Below the pieces are notes generated by a model. The model was not told the origin of the DNA, searched no databases, and saw only the letters and a program-made list of their open reading frames with translations. Below, piece after piece: positions 1-11,939 of a DNA stretch of 64,000 nt (positions are counted from its first letter, which is position 1; each line of letters begins with the position of its first letter). Source of the stretch: Phyto melanocephala (lineage: Eukaryota; Arthropoda; Insecta; Diptera; Rhinophoridae); assembly GCA_941918925.1 (NCBI GenBank), contig OW799237.1, forward strand, positions 89,005,015-89,069,014, in the 5' to 3' direction. A program made the position numbers and the translations under genes.

Positions 1-977
1 AACAAGTAAGAGTGCTCTTTTCGGCCGTGCCGAATCTTATATACGCTTCACAACGTGTAGTCATGCAATAAGAATTATTTGTATCACCATTCATCTCATA
101 TGAAATACGTACATACATATAAAAAAAGTATACATATATAAAAACTTCCCATTGTAAAATTATAAATTTACGTATGTAAAAAAATATAAAAAAAAATTTA
201 AAAAAAAATAAAAAAATAAATGATAAATATAAAAATAAAAAAAATAAAATAATAATAATATATAAATAATATATAAAATAAAAATAAAATAAAAAAAAAA
301 AAAAAAAAAAAATTAAAAAAAAATTAAAAAATAATATTAAAAAATTTAAGAAAAAAATTTAAAAAAATATAAAAAAAAAATTTTAAAAAAATATAAAAAA
401 ATTAAAAAAAAATTAAAAAAAAAATTATAAAAAAAAATTTAAAAAAAAAATTATAAAAATATTTATAAAAAAAAAATTAAAAAATATTAAAAAAAAATAA
501 AAGAAAAATAAAAAAAAATTAAAAAAATAATAAAAATATAAATAATATATAAAATAAAAAAAAAATTATTTGGGCTCAGCTGGTGTTTGATGCCACGTTT
601 ACTCTAACCAGTATACACGTTTGTATGTATGTACATATGTTGTTGTAATGTTGATGTTGTGAAAAAAAACGATGTGGTCGTGTTTTTTTGCTCATATCTC
701 AGTTGTTTATTTACCGATGTTTCTAATTTTCAATACCGATCTACTCCCGAATATTTCTGATATTTAAATACCTCACCCGGGTCCAAACGATGTCGGGGGG
801 CTTCAAAAAGTTGATTTCAACATACACACGGACATACTGACAGAGCTTAATCGACTCCCCTATTCATAAGCTTTCAGAAAATATAGACTTTATGGGGTCG
901 GAAATGAAAATTGTAGAAATTTCACACGCAATGACAAAGCTTTATATACCCTTGTGCATCACAGGTGACGGATATAA
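1..977 (-). mobile_element. DINE-A repeat, copy 1
   Basis: A nearly full copy in reverse orientation. It starts with the 3' hairpin (ttcggccgtgccgaa), then the block around catatgaaatacgtacatac. A 400-bp A/T-only core follows, then the tRNA-like block (ctaaccagtatacacg). The conserved segment gactttatggggtcggaa and the 5' hairpin (acccttgtgcatcacaggtg) complete it. No protein is encoded. The architecture and the ccataaagtatata signature resemble Drosophila DINE-1/INE-1, which are non-autonomous Helitron/Helentron derivatives; the assignment is by resemblance. Confidence 0.7.
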
Positions 978-1289
978 TAATTTGATTGGTAATTATATAT
1001 CACTTGTTTTCAAGAGCATTTCAAATTCTAGTGAAATTATTGTAAATGAATATGTATAGAACTTTTACAAGTTAGTATTTTATAAGCTTATAATTCAATT
1101 TATATCGAGGTATAAATTTTATAGAGGTATAAAACTTAAAATTGGCAACATTTTTTTAACTGGCGGCCATTTTGTCAGCTTTCAAGTGATTTGTGTTTAG
1201 TTTGGCTGGGCATTTAAAACATCACAGAATGACGTATGAATAACAAGGCTTAGATTAGGTCCCAAATTAATTGATTATGCCCAAAGCAA

Positions 1290-1858
1290 GATTGCCGTTG
1301 ATCCCGATTTTCATAAGCGAATTTCGTTTAAGAATGAAGATCACTTTTTTTTTAATGGATTTGTCAATAAACGAAACTGCCGTATTTGAAGTGTTGATAA
1401 GCCTCAAGTGTATGTAGAGACACCGTTACATCCAGAATAACTGACTGTTTGGTAAGCTTTATGGGCTGGTGGAATCATTGGACCATACTTTTTTTAAAAC
1501 TATGCTGGTCAGAACGTTACTGTCAATGGCGACCGCTACAGAGCCATAACTCTGTTAAACAATCAATTCAATCAAATCAATTGAATAACCAATTTATGAA
1601 GTGACTGTCAACAAAATGGCGCACAGCTCATGCTAAACTTAATTTTTTTTTAAAGAAACGTTTGTAACCGCATGGTTTCATGTTTCGGACCATGGACCAT
1701 TTCATGTTTGGCCACCAAGATCGTGAGACTTAACGCCGGTAGACTACTTTTTGAGGCGATATGTGAAGTTGCTATTCTAGGCCGATAAACCCGAAACGAT
1801 TGATTACTTGGAAGACTTGGAAGTCATCGAAAATTTTACCTCCAGATTAGACTACGTC
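1290..1858 (+). pseudogene. Mariner transposase remnant
   Basis: Decayed reading frame of the relic spanning 1124-3461. It begins around DPDFHKRISF, where the usual FSDEAHF catalytic motif has become FKNEDHF, so the first Asp is displaced. FVNKRNCRIW, LWAGGIIGPYFF and VTVNGDRYRA follow in shifting frames. After a gap it resumes with sequences equivalent to PPRS.DLTPVDYFL and ADKPETIDYLED. The final segment continues after the Transib-like insertion at 3259-3310. It cannot be functional. Confidence 0.7.
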
Positions 1859-1859
1859 G

Positions 1860-3253
1860 CACAGTGAGACAGCTCTAAAGTAACAGCGGCAAAAATAGTT
1901 TTTGGCGTGTCGTCCAATTTGGATGAAATTTTCACAGTATATTAACAGATATATGAGTAACAATTCCCTAAAATTTCAGCCTCATAATTTCATTACTTTT
2001 TGGTCTAGAGCAAGTCAAAGTTGAGGTATGCTAACGCGCTTGAAATATGTTGGTTCAATATGTAATATTCAAAAGCTTATCAATAAAAAAATACATAATA
2101 AATATAACCTTAAAGTATTTTTTTAATTAATTTAGTTGTTGTAGAATGAGTAGATAAAAAAATAAATTTAAAAAAAGAAACACAAAAAAAAATTTCTTTA
2201 CAACAGAATTGTGGTATAAAAATTTAACATTTTGCATTTTCAATGGACTAGGAAATATAGAGCAGCCCCTCGCCTAGGTGCAGACTTATATCAAATGAAA
2301 GATTGAAGTCTCAGCTTTCATTTAAAGTAGAGGACATATAGCAAAAGTTTGCAAAAGTACTTTAAACATACAAAAAACTACAAAAAATACGCAACGTGCA
2401 CATTTTGTCGCTATACGTATGTACATACTTATGTTAGCATGCAATAGCATGTTTACAAATTTTTAATTTTTTTTTTTTTAATTGTTTGTTTGATATTTTA
2501 TATTGTGCTCACAAACTTTTTAAAAACAAACTGTAAAAAAATATTACATTGTTGTTGTTTTAAATATTATTGATCAACAAACGGTAATTGGAATTATGTA
2601 CTTATATGTTTAATTCACAATCTACATATTTGAGAGTGCAAGTTTATACAAGTTTATATAAAGTGTTAAAAAAAGTTTACAAGGTCATGGATAATTCAAT
2701 AATTTTTTATAGTGCAATTTCTGATATTTGGATCGATAGCAATAAAGATATTGAAAAAATTAGAATACCATGATGATATTAAAAAATTATTGATAGAATG
2801 AAAAAAAATGTTCTTTTTTATTGCATTTTAATGGGAAGTGGGTGTAAGAGTGGGCGTGTTATTGTAATTTTTGCATGAAACATTTTAAATTATATAAATA
2901 ATAATAATATCAAATTTGAAGATTGTACCTAAAATATTTTAGAAAATATGGCACTTTTTATGTTGAGGTTGTATGGGGGGTGGGGGTAAAAGTGGGCCAA
3001 AGTCCAAAACTTTATTCCGATAATGTTTGTAACAATATAACATTTAAGTATACCAAAATTTAAAGTTATCCCTTAAGTATTACGGACAATACGGCATTTT
3101 ACAAATTTCGATTGTATGGGAGGTGGGCGTAAAAGTGGGCGAATTTTCTTAATTTTTTTTTTTTTAACTGGAATTGTCTCAAAAGTAACCTGTGCAAAAT
3201 TTCAGAACTCTGCAATTACTCCTTGTATTTAATGCCGGCGTTGTCTCACTGTG
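1860..3253. mobile_element. Transib-like non-autonomous DNA transposon
   Basis: A 1394-bp element with perfect 12-bp inverted ends CACAGTGAGACA and a perfect 5-bp duplication CGTCG on both sides (1855-1859 and 3254-3258). A 5-bp GC-rich CGNCG target and CAC-initial ends are the known signature of the Transib superfamily, the relatives of RAG1. CACAGTG equals the recombination-signal heptamer. Exactly 23 nt after the left heptamer lies CAAAAATAG, nonamer-like. Removing the insert restores the mariner reading at the junction. The interior has no transposase. It holds three GGGxGTAAAAGTGGGC-type blocks (about 2830, 2975 and 3120) and a short unrecognised frame at 2588-2773. Confidence 0.75.
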
Positions 3254-3939
3254 CGTCGCAGCACGCCGTATCTGTCATATGCCAAAACTCATATTTATAT
3301 TATAAGACTTATATTTGTAAAAAATTAATATGTATTTGAATTCTATTTTAAGAAAATTTTTTATGAACAATTTAAAATAAAATACATTTCAAACTCATAT
3401 AAATGTGGGAGTAAATCTTTCGAATAAAGTAAATTTCATCCATTTCAAAAACCTATACCTCTAAAAAAAACACCTTTTATTTTATTATTTAAAAAAAATT
3501 AAAATCGAAGTTCTATCTAATTGCATAAGTTTAAAGATTTGCCACAGACGCATATAATATTCTTACCTGTTTCATAATACATAAATACTTACCTTTAATA
3601 TTTGTATGAGAAAAACTTACCCACTTCAACCCATAATCCGTACAACTCCCAGCAACAATAAGGCTGGCAGAAAATTAAAAATAAAAATAAAATGGTTTTT
3701 AAAAGCTAAAAATAAAACAGTTTATATTTAAATATCCACTATACATACATTTCAGAATTTTTTATATGTAGAATATATTTTTTCGGAACACTGTGTTTGT
3801 GTTGTTTTCCTATTTTTCTTTTTTTTCATATATTTATCATATATTTATACTTATATTTCCAATAATTTAAAATTTAAAAAAAAAAACAAGGACTGGTTAA
3901 AGTTTCGGCTTTAGGGACATTAAAAAATAGTAGATTGAT

Positions 3940-3945
3940 TTTATT
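3940..3945 (-). promoter_or_regulatory. Candidate poly(A) signal for membralin
   Basis: AATAAA on the minus strand about 180 nt after the membralin stop codon. In DNA this AT-rich the hexamer is common by chance, and another lies near 3477-3490. The stretch 3462-4126 shows no gene and probably holds the 3' UTR and downstream flank. Confidence 0.25.
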
Positions 3946-4126
3946 TAAAAGTTTTTGCTTTAAGAGGGCCAATATTTGTCTGTGTGCATATTTTTTTTTA
4001 AGGCAAGCCAGCCATTGGAGGTGCAACACACAATTGAAATAAAATCTCTATATTTCCTCTTCGTATGAATTATTACATAAACTGGGTGATAGACCCGAAA
4101 GCATACAAAAACATAACAATGCCAAC

Positions 4127-5331
4127 TTATGATTCGGTAGTGTTTGTTGTCATGGTGGTAGAAGTAGTAGTTGTAGTAGTAGTAAATGGTACCTCCGAAG
4201 TCATCAAATTTGTTATTGCTGATGAAGTTGATGTTGTAATTGTGGATTGTGTTGATGATTCATTTGCCGTTAAATTCAGTGACTGATTATGATTCTGCTG
4301 GATAATGTTGGGTAATGATGTCGTAGTTGTTGTAGAAGGGGTAATAGGTTCGACACTACTAATTTCCATACTCAGACTTGTTATTATTGGACTACTATTG
4401 TTATTGCTAGTGTTTATGTTGGTATTGCTGCTCCTATAACTGCTTTGTGTATTATTAGCTTCATCTATTGTTGCTATTGCGGGTTTTCTTTCTACCACCA
4501 TGATTTCGGCTGATGATGTAGCTGGTGTGGTCACAGATTTGTTTGCCGTTTCATCATCAATCATTGCAGCCTGTCCATCATTATGTTTTGTTTTATTTTG
4601 TATGCATGTTGATTGTTTTGTTGCTTCTGGCCATGTACTGCGGTCAATGGTTGCTGTGGCTGCTGCTTCTATCGCTGTTTCATGTACACCGTCAACTTTT
4701 GCACTGTAAGTTGCATTTATTGGTATTACAGAAGAATATCCTTTAATATTTTCTTTATAATCTTCATAATCATCGTTGTCTTTGTTTTCAATTGTCTTTT
4801 GTGTCTGCCAACAATTTGAATCTTCTTCGATAATTTTCTTACTACATGTTGTTGCATGCAGTTGGCGTTGCTCAGGTTCATTCTTACTAATCAATTGTGG
4901 TTGCTGTCTCAACGTATTCGCAATGTCTTTATAATTATTGTCAGTGTTTACGCTTGCAGTGGCATTATTTTTACAAATTTCCATGGCATTTAACGACATA
5001 CAAACACCCACTTGATTTTCATTATGATTAGCTACAACATCCAGACCTTCAATATTTTCCGCTGTATTTCTAAAAGTAACAGCATCCGGGGTAGCAGCAG
5101 TTTTATTTACATTATTCTTCTGTGTAAATTTATGGTTTGTTTCGTTTTCCAATTTTTGTTGTTTTTGTTCCTGCTCCTGTTGAATAGCCTTGTTTTCCGT
5201 TTGAGTGTTTTCAAGTGTTTTTGCTTCTTTAGCTGCCAGCGATTCTTCGATTGCTGTTGCTTTAGTTGTTGTCGACGTCGTCTTTGCTGTATTTGAATTT
5301 AGATATTCATTCCTCTGATTTGTGTCGACAT
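4127..5331 (-). CDS. Membralin terminal coding exon, Thr/Asn/Gln-rich tail
   Basis: The last coding exon, 1205 nt, about 400 residues, ending TTTNTTES and TAA at 4129-4127. The acceptor ...gaatgtttacaag at 5332-5333 gives an exon starting with two bases that complete the codon begun by the G at 26341, so the join reads ...INLS-DVDTNQRNEYLNS in frame. The protein is hydrophilic and low in complexity: a charged and Gln-rich part (QQEQEQKQQKLENETNHKF), an acidic segment (KDNDDYEDYKENIKGY) and a long Thr/Ser/Asn tail with polythreonine runs. No domain is recognisable. It is assigned to membralin by strand, phase match and lack of any other gene, with no conserved motif of its own. The open frame upstream of 5332 is hydrophobic and is taken as intron. 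Confidence 0.78.
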
Positions 5332-6388
5332 CTTGTAAACATTCATGCACATGAAACAGAAAACGCACATACACAAGCATGTTTACAAATGTTAAGTTAA
5401 ACCGATGAACAGTGTAAGTTGGGTGCACGTTGAGTTGGTTTAGACCAAAAAAAAAAACAAAAAAAAAAAGGTAAAAAGGGGAAGAAAAAAAAAAGAATAA
5501 CAACATACAATCATTAATAATCCAAGTTTATAAAACAGATTGATGCTTATTGCTAAAGCAACTGGAAATAATAACAGCAACAAAAATTCTTATAAAAAAA
5601 AAAAAACACAACAAAAAACATTAACAATTTAAAAGCGTATAAAGTGCTTCTCAGCGTTTCTTACCATTATTATTATACATTTTTACAGAAGTAGAATGTT
5701 GCAGCTTTACTAAAGGCTAAACCTCCCACATTTTATTTTTATTTTTTGGATTTTTTAAATCTCTTAACAAATACAGAAATTAACGATAAATTGGCGATAA
5801 ACAATTTTATATAAATTAGGAATTTACAGAAAGTGTTTTATAATTATAAAATTATCCACTTAATCTTGAAAAAAATGTATCTCTTGAAACTGTTTTCTAT
5901 GTTGGGAAGCTCTGTTTTAGAGAAATGAAATTGACACTTCATAAAAGTAAATTATCTTTATTGCTTTTTTGTTTACTTTGTCCCATCATCTTGCGAATGA
6001 ATTTACCCATTTTAATGGTTACAATAAGCTAAAATAATTTATTTGCTCTTATTAATTTTTTCCCCTTCCAAAAGTATTTTTTTCGCACAACAATAAGTTT
6101 TTCTTTTTACTTGAGTAAATAAGAAAAAGGTATTGTTTTAATTTTTGAAATGTTTTGTTAAATGTTAAACAAAAGGGTTTTTTTTAGCTATTTGTTATTA
6201 TTATCCTTGAAATTTATGATGAATGACAAAAGGAAGGCTGATGAAGATAATAAAAATAATCTCAATTATTGCGGAAACTAATAAATTTTAGAAAAAAATT
6301 TTTAATGGCCTATTTAGAGTAAAACAACAAAATGTTTAAAAAAAATAAAAAAAAAAACGTTTTAAGGATAAAAATTTTCGCTATTTTG

Positions 6389-6717
6389 CAGTCATGCAAT
6401 AACAATCACCAATCATCTCATATGAAATACGTACATACATACATATAAAAAACACACACATTTATAAAAACATCACTTTGAAAAATTATAAATTGAGTTT
6501 ACGTAGGAATGTTTAAACAATAAATAAAAAAGAAAAAAATATTGAAAAAAAATTAAAAAAAATAAAAAAAAATAAAAATATAATAAAAATATAAAAAAAA
6601 AATTTAAAAAAAAAAAAAATATTATATAAAAAATAATAATATATAAAAAATAATAATATATAAAAAATAAAAAAATTAAAAAAAACATTAAAAAAATATA
6701 TAAAAAAAAATTTTTTT
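6389..6717 (-). mobile_element. DINE-A fragment
   Basis: Starts inside the family at cagtcatgcaataac, keeps catatgaaatacgtacatac and the A-rich core, and lacks the terminal hairpin. It abuts the copy that starts at 6718. Confidence 0.55.
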
Positions 6718-8204
6718 AAACAAGTAATAGTGCTATATTTGCCGTGCCGAATCTTTTATACCCTTTACAACGTGTAATCGTGTAATAAAAATTGTTTCAT
6801 ATGAGATGAATAACCATTCATATACATACATACAGATAAAAAGCATACATATGTATATAAAAACATCCCACTTTAAAATTATAAATTTAGTTTACGTATG
6901 TACATATGTATGTTTCAAAAAAAAAAATTACAAAAACAAAATAAAAAAAATATAAAAAAAAAATTAAAAAAAAATATAAATAAAAAACAAAAAAATTAAA
7001 AAAAAACAATAATAAAATTATAAATTGAGTTTACGTATGTACATATATATGTTTCAAAAAAAAAAAATTTTAAAAAAAATAAATAAAAAAACAAAACAAA
7101 AAAAATTAAAAATAATAATAAAATTATAAATTGAGTTTACGTATGTATGTACATATGTATGTTTAAAAAAAAAATATTAAAACAATATAAAAAAAAATAA
7201 AAAAAATTAAAATAAAATTTAAAAACACATTAAAAAATAAAAATAATAAAAATATAAATAATATATAAAATAAAAATACAAAAATAATTATTGGCTCAGC
7301 TGGGATTCGAAAAATTAAAAAAAAAAACAATAATAAAATTATAAATTGAGAAACATGTATGTTTCAAAAATATATTTAAAAAAAAATAAATAAAAAAACA
7401 AAAAAATTAAAAAAAAATAATAATTAAATTATAAATTGAGTTTACGTATGTCTGTACATATGTATGTTTAAAAAAAAAATTAAAAAAATATAAAAAAAAA
7501 AAATAAAAAAAAAATAAAAAAAAATTAAAAAAAAATTAAAAAAAAATTAAAAAATTATAAATTGAGAAACATATGTATGTTTCAAAAAAAATTTAAAAAA
7601 AAATAAATAAAAAAACAAAAAAATTCAAAAAAATAATAATAAAATTAAAAATTGAGTTTACGTATGTCTGTACATATGTATGTTTCAAAAAAAAAAAAAT
7701 TAAAAAAAAAAAAATTAAAAAAATTAAAAAAAAATTTAAAAAAAATTAAAAAATAAAAATAATAAAAATATAAATAATGTATAAAATAAAAATACAAAAA
7801 TAATTTTTGGCTCAGCTGGGATTCGAAGCCACGTTTACTCTAACCAGTACACCACGTTTGTATGTATGTACATATGTTGTTATTGTTTTTGTGGTGAAAA
7901 AAAATACGAGGTGGTCGTGGGTTTTTTTGCTCATATCTCAGTTGTTTATGTACTGATTTTTCTGATTTTCAGTTCCGATCTGCTCCAGAATATTTTCAAT
8001 ACTTAATACTTCACGCTGGTCTAGGCGATGTCGAAAAGTTGATTTCAATATACACACGGACAGACGGACAGAGCTTTATCGACCCTCTATTCATAAGCTT
8101 TCAGAAAATATATTATTTATGGGATCGGAAATGAAAATTGTAGAAATTTCACACGCAATGACAAAGCTATATATATATCCTTTTTCACTGTGTGAAGGGT
8201 ATAA
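6718..8204 (-). mobile_element. DINE-A repeat with expanded A-rich core
   Basis: Reverse orientation. It runs from the hairpin near ttgccgtgccgaa, through an expanded core (see 6878-7700), the block ttggctcagctgggattcg, the gatcggaaatgaaaattg segment and the 5' hairpin ttcactgtgtgaagggtat. It is about 500 bp longer than its relatives because of the core duplications. Confidence 0.7.
6878..7700. repeat. Degenerate tandem duplication of the DINE-A core
   Basis: The phrase aaattataaattgag (some copies aaatttag) followed by ttacgtatgtacatatgtat recurs near 6878, 7016, 7121, 7336, 7430, 7552 and 7643. The copies are separated by A-rich spacers of about 90-200 bp. Two copies lack the ttacgtatg part. 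The tRNA-like block is also duplicated in truncated form at about 7285. Confidence 0.7.
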
Positions 8205-8599
8205 ATACATTTGAGTTTATAGCAACAACATAGCTGTACCCAACATGCCAATTTATATCAAAAAATTTTTGGTTGTAAACTAAATTCACAAGGTCTCCTA
8301 AGTGTCCTTTTTCGCAGTCAGAATGTCCTAATTTATCAAAACTTTAAAAAAGTTTAAACATTTTACAATTGATAACACGAGTCAATAAATTAAAAAAAGT
8401 AAATGGCGCCGAGAAACCCTTAGTGGTTCTGTAACATGCCGACACTAGTAATACTAAAAATATGAAGAAAAAAACGTTCCTTCGTGTAGTTTTTGATATA
8501 TCTAATGTCAATTTTTAATAGTAGCTTTCAAACGTACTTTTTTCGGCCCGGCTTGAAATCCTATTACCAATTTTGTTTAATAAATTCATTTTAATAACA

Positions 8600-9225
8600 T
8601 GTCGTCGTCGCAAAGAAGTTGTCTCAATGATTCGAACGTGTTTTGTTACATTTGTGGTGACTTTACTGTTAAAAAGGTTTAGAAAACCTATAACGGATTT
8701 TACAAAAAGTGTTTTTCTTATTTAAATTTAGAAAATGAGGATAAAAATAGGTCGTGGGTGGATTCCTCAAATGTGTTGTGAACATTTAAGACAGTGTATG
8801 GATGGTCAAAGACGTCGTATGAAATTCGAAGTGCCTATGTAGTGGAAAGAACAAAAAAAAAAACACTTAGATGACTGACACTTAGATGACTCACGTGGAA
8901 TTAATCTGAAAAAAATATTTATCCAGTCGTACACTCAGCCAGAAGACTAGAGGACATGCTAGATAACTTAAGAAACTTGGGATGCAACATGTGTATCAAA
9001 TTGCACTACCTTTATAGTTATCTCGACCGATTTCCAGATAAGCTTGGATCTTGCAGTGATGAGCAAGGGACATCAGGACAGGAAAACTATGGAAGAAAGG
9101 TACCAAGGCCGATGGGATTGGCATATGAATGCTGACTACTGTTGGGAAATGCAAGGAAATCTTCCCTCCCACTGCTCATCATTTACGAAAGTCACGAAAA
9201 AGAAAGATTTTATATAAATAACAGG
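8600..9225 (+). pseudogene. Broken copy of a multi-copy CYICG / DEQG-type protein
   Basis: The frame starts MSSSQRSCLNDSNVFCYICG, with a Cys pair typical of the start of a family that I recall as many uncharacterised insect proteins, probably transposon-derived. After stops and frameshifts it resumes near 8950 with NLRNLGCNMCIKLHYLYSYL, DRFPDKLG and CSDEQG, then in another frame ERYQGRWDWHMNADYCWEMQ. The middle is missing. It has no start-to-stop frame, so it is a decayed copy. The function of the family is unknown to me. Confidence 0.5.
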
Positions 9226-10126
9226 GCAGAAAATAACTTTTTTCAAATAAAGGCTGGTTTGTTTTAAAAATTATCGAATTTTGGTCGACTTTTAAAAAAG
9301 GCCCTGCACAAATATGCTAAAGTTAATTCACTGAAAAGGTTTAAGCTTGAAAAGCATTTTTGCAGTTTTAGTCTGAAAACCAACTTGTTTGACAGCTCGT
9401 TACCTTTAACATTGAATATTAACAAAAACAAAATTCAAAATTATAAAAATAATAATAACCCAGCAAAAACTAGGTAATGACTTGCTCTTACTAAACAACA
9501 TACTTTTCAATGACTATTACATATCGTGTGTCTAACGAAGAAGTGTTTTAGTAATGAATTGATTTATAATGTAATACTTAAGTATTTTTTTTGTTTCAGA
9601 TATTTGCTTAGATACCCACACAATACAATTTTGTTGCGAAATTTGTTAGAAGACATTCTGATACATAACTTTTTATAATTCTCATTTAGTTTAAGACACC
9701 TAGACTATAAGTAATAATGTTTTGACAATACAGTTCATAAGCAAGCTGATTACTTGAAAATTTTCACTGATTTTTAAATTTCAAAATAACGTATCGCAGA
9801 ATAATCAAACCGAATTTTGGTCTTTAAAAGACTCGGAACAACTTATGTAAGCCCATATTATTAATGGGTTATTTAGGTTATTAAAATCAAGTAATTATTT
9901 ATTGCTATTAAAGAAAGTACTTATTTAAGTCCCTATTTATAAGCAACCGTAATAAGTTCTTATTCGAGTCCCTATTTGTAAGGGAGGGTGGTTAGTATTT
10001 GACTCCAATGACATCGGCGTGTTAAAATAATGGGTATAGATGCCAAATCAGGGTTGCAAAAGTTGGTACAATTGTACTATTTGTGGTACAATTTAAACCT
10101 CAAAAGTACAATGGTACACCCATTAC

Positions 10127-11679
10127 CAGCGTTGTCAACTCGGTGATTTTATCACCGTTTTTGGTGATTTTTATCATTTAGAAAGCGGAAAAATTGTGAG
10201 TCAGTGCTTGGTGATTTTTTTTTTAGTTTTTAGTGATTTTTTTTTTATTTCGGTGACACCAAACACTAAAATTCAAATTAATTAATTGAAAAAAATTTTT
10301 TGTAAGTGTAAATTTATATACATACTACCAAAATGTAACTTATAGTACAATTACATGCAACTCGGCAAGAAAATAATATTACACTAAAAATTTAATTATT
10401 TATAAGATAATTGATTGCCCAGAAAGTTTTTGTTTCAAAATGTCTAACTTTATACATATGTATATGCATTTGAGGTGAATGTGAATAAAAGAAATTCCTC
10501 TTTCTTTTGAGATCATCTTATAAATGATTAAACCTTAAAGCAAACTTTTAGCGTCCCACAACTTTAAACGTTTAAAAATTTTACCAGAAAACCTTGAAAT
10601 TTTGAGTAAAATTAACATAATTAATGTTAGAAATGTTTTATCACATACAAAAGAAGATATTTTACCGTTACCAATGGCAAAATATTGAATCCACTCGATT
10701 TTTGGATTGAAGTTAAATCGTACAAAGATGCAGTTAACTTAAATCCCTTTGAAGCATTAAACTTAAACGTTAAACTTTTGTCGCTCCCATGAATGTGTTT
10801 AAATCTAAAATTCGCAACCGAATGTCTTTAAATTCAGTTAATGCCTTACTTCACATTAAAAATGGGCTTAAACGGGAAAATTCCTGTTGCGAAACCTACC
10901 AAATAGCTGATGAAGTAAATATTCTGATTAATAGCAATGATATTTATAAAGCATTACAATTTGAAATTAAGACTATGTTGTGGCCAGATGATAGTGATAA
11001 TAATGAAGAAATAATTGACTTTAACATTGATATTTGATATTATTTACACAGAGAAAAGCTTAAATCCTAATCGAATTATTAAACTGCAAGTTTATTAAAA
11101 TTTTTCATAATTTTTAGTTAGAAATAGTTCTATTTAATTACTCTAATATGTAACATAAAAATATTTAAATATTAAATAATAGTTGTACTTATTTGGTGAA
11201 TAATTTCTTTAATATTTTGTACAACAAATTCACATATGTTTATTTAACGTCGTTTAAATGCATCAGGTATGGAAAAATTAATCCTGTCGTAATTTTTTCT
11301 AAATGTTGAAATAAATTTCTTACAATGCATCACTCCTGTGATATATTGTGAATTGATAATTACTTTAATAATTAAATATTTTTGTTCTTTTTTCCAATGT
11401 TTTTGTTTATTTTTATTTACATATAAATATATGTATCTATGCAAATCTGTACTGACTGACTAAAAGATATTCGTTGTTTGATTTTTGTAAATTTTTTTGT
11501 TATTTATTCTGATATTCATTTAAAAATGTCTTATTTGCAAAGAAATTTATATAAATGTATAATTTTATTAACTAATAAAAAAATAATTTACAAATTATAA
11601 ATTTAGTGCTTTTTTTTGAGAATGACGCGTTTTTTCCTGGGTTATGGTGCTTTTTGAAATTTTAAAGTTGACAACGCTG
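10127..11679 (+). mobile_element. hAT element nested in the outer hAT
   Basis: The inverted ends CAGCGTTGTCAACT are flanked by a perfect 8-bp duplication CCCATTAC (10119-10126 and 11680-11687). The subterminal region repeats GGTGATTTTT. It carries a transposase remnant at 10560-11037. It was inserted after the outer hAT was already in place. Confidence 0.85.
10560..11037 (+). pseudogene. hAT transposase C-terminal remnant
   Basis: An open frame of 82 codons starting at 10789 reads KSKIRNRMSLNSVNALLHIK, NGLKRENSCC and YQIADEVNILI. This is the usual end of a hAT transposase dimerisation region, where RxRMS...ALL is conserved. Upstream in another frame is IEVKSYKDAVNLNPFEALNL and LLSLP. The expected block with the V-E-R-x-F-S motif between them is missing, so the gene is deleted and frameshifted. 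The N-terminal BED finger and catalytic regions are absent. It lies within the hAT at 10127-11679. Confidence 0.65.
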
Positions 11680-11939
11680 CCCATTACCCATTTAGTACAA
11701 TTTACTAACTTTCTCAGTTTATGTTTTTTTATAGAATTTCCCTAGTTTATCGTCTTGATTGATTTGCGATGGCAACTCATTTTTGCTATCATTTCTTTGT
11801 GATTAATTGTTTGCATTTACCTGTTTATTTTCGAACAACTTTTAGACTTTTTATGTAATTTGTTTTATGTTTAAATATGTACATATATATGTATACATAT
11901 ATCTTAGTGAAGTTTCTTTTTTTTAAAGATATACTTTTA

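Larger units (their letters stand above)
1124..3461 (+). mobile_element. Tc1/mariner relic interrupted by a Transib-like element
   Basis: The ends are inverted (gaggtataaaac on the left, complement of acctatacctc on the right) with TA flanks. In between is a badly decayed mariner transposase. Readable blocks include FNGFVNKRNCRIW, LWAGGIIGPYFF, NVTVNGDRYRA, a WPPRS-like block and a C-terminal RLDYV...HMPKLIF. The sequence coding for the second catalytic Asp region is deleted and several stops are present. The C-terminal part is split at 1860-3253 by another element. Confidence 0.75.

Noticed and set aside
4500..5296. Several plus-strand frames opposite the membralin terminal exon
   Set aside because: Antisense shadows of a low-complexity coding exon.
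5332..5506. N-terminal 58 codons of the 459-codon minus-strand frame (starts MLLFFFFSSPFYLFFF)
   Set aside because: Lies upstream of a good acceptor in the right phase, is a hydrophobic translation of poly-A/T DNA, and is best read as intron.
9465..9985. Possible MITE starting cccagcaaaaactagg
   Set aside because: The left edge looks like a transposon end but no matching inverted end or duplication could be found.
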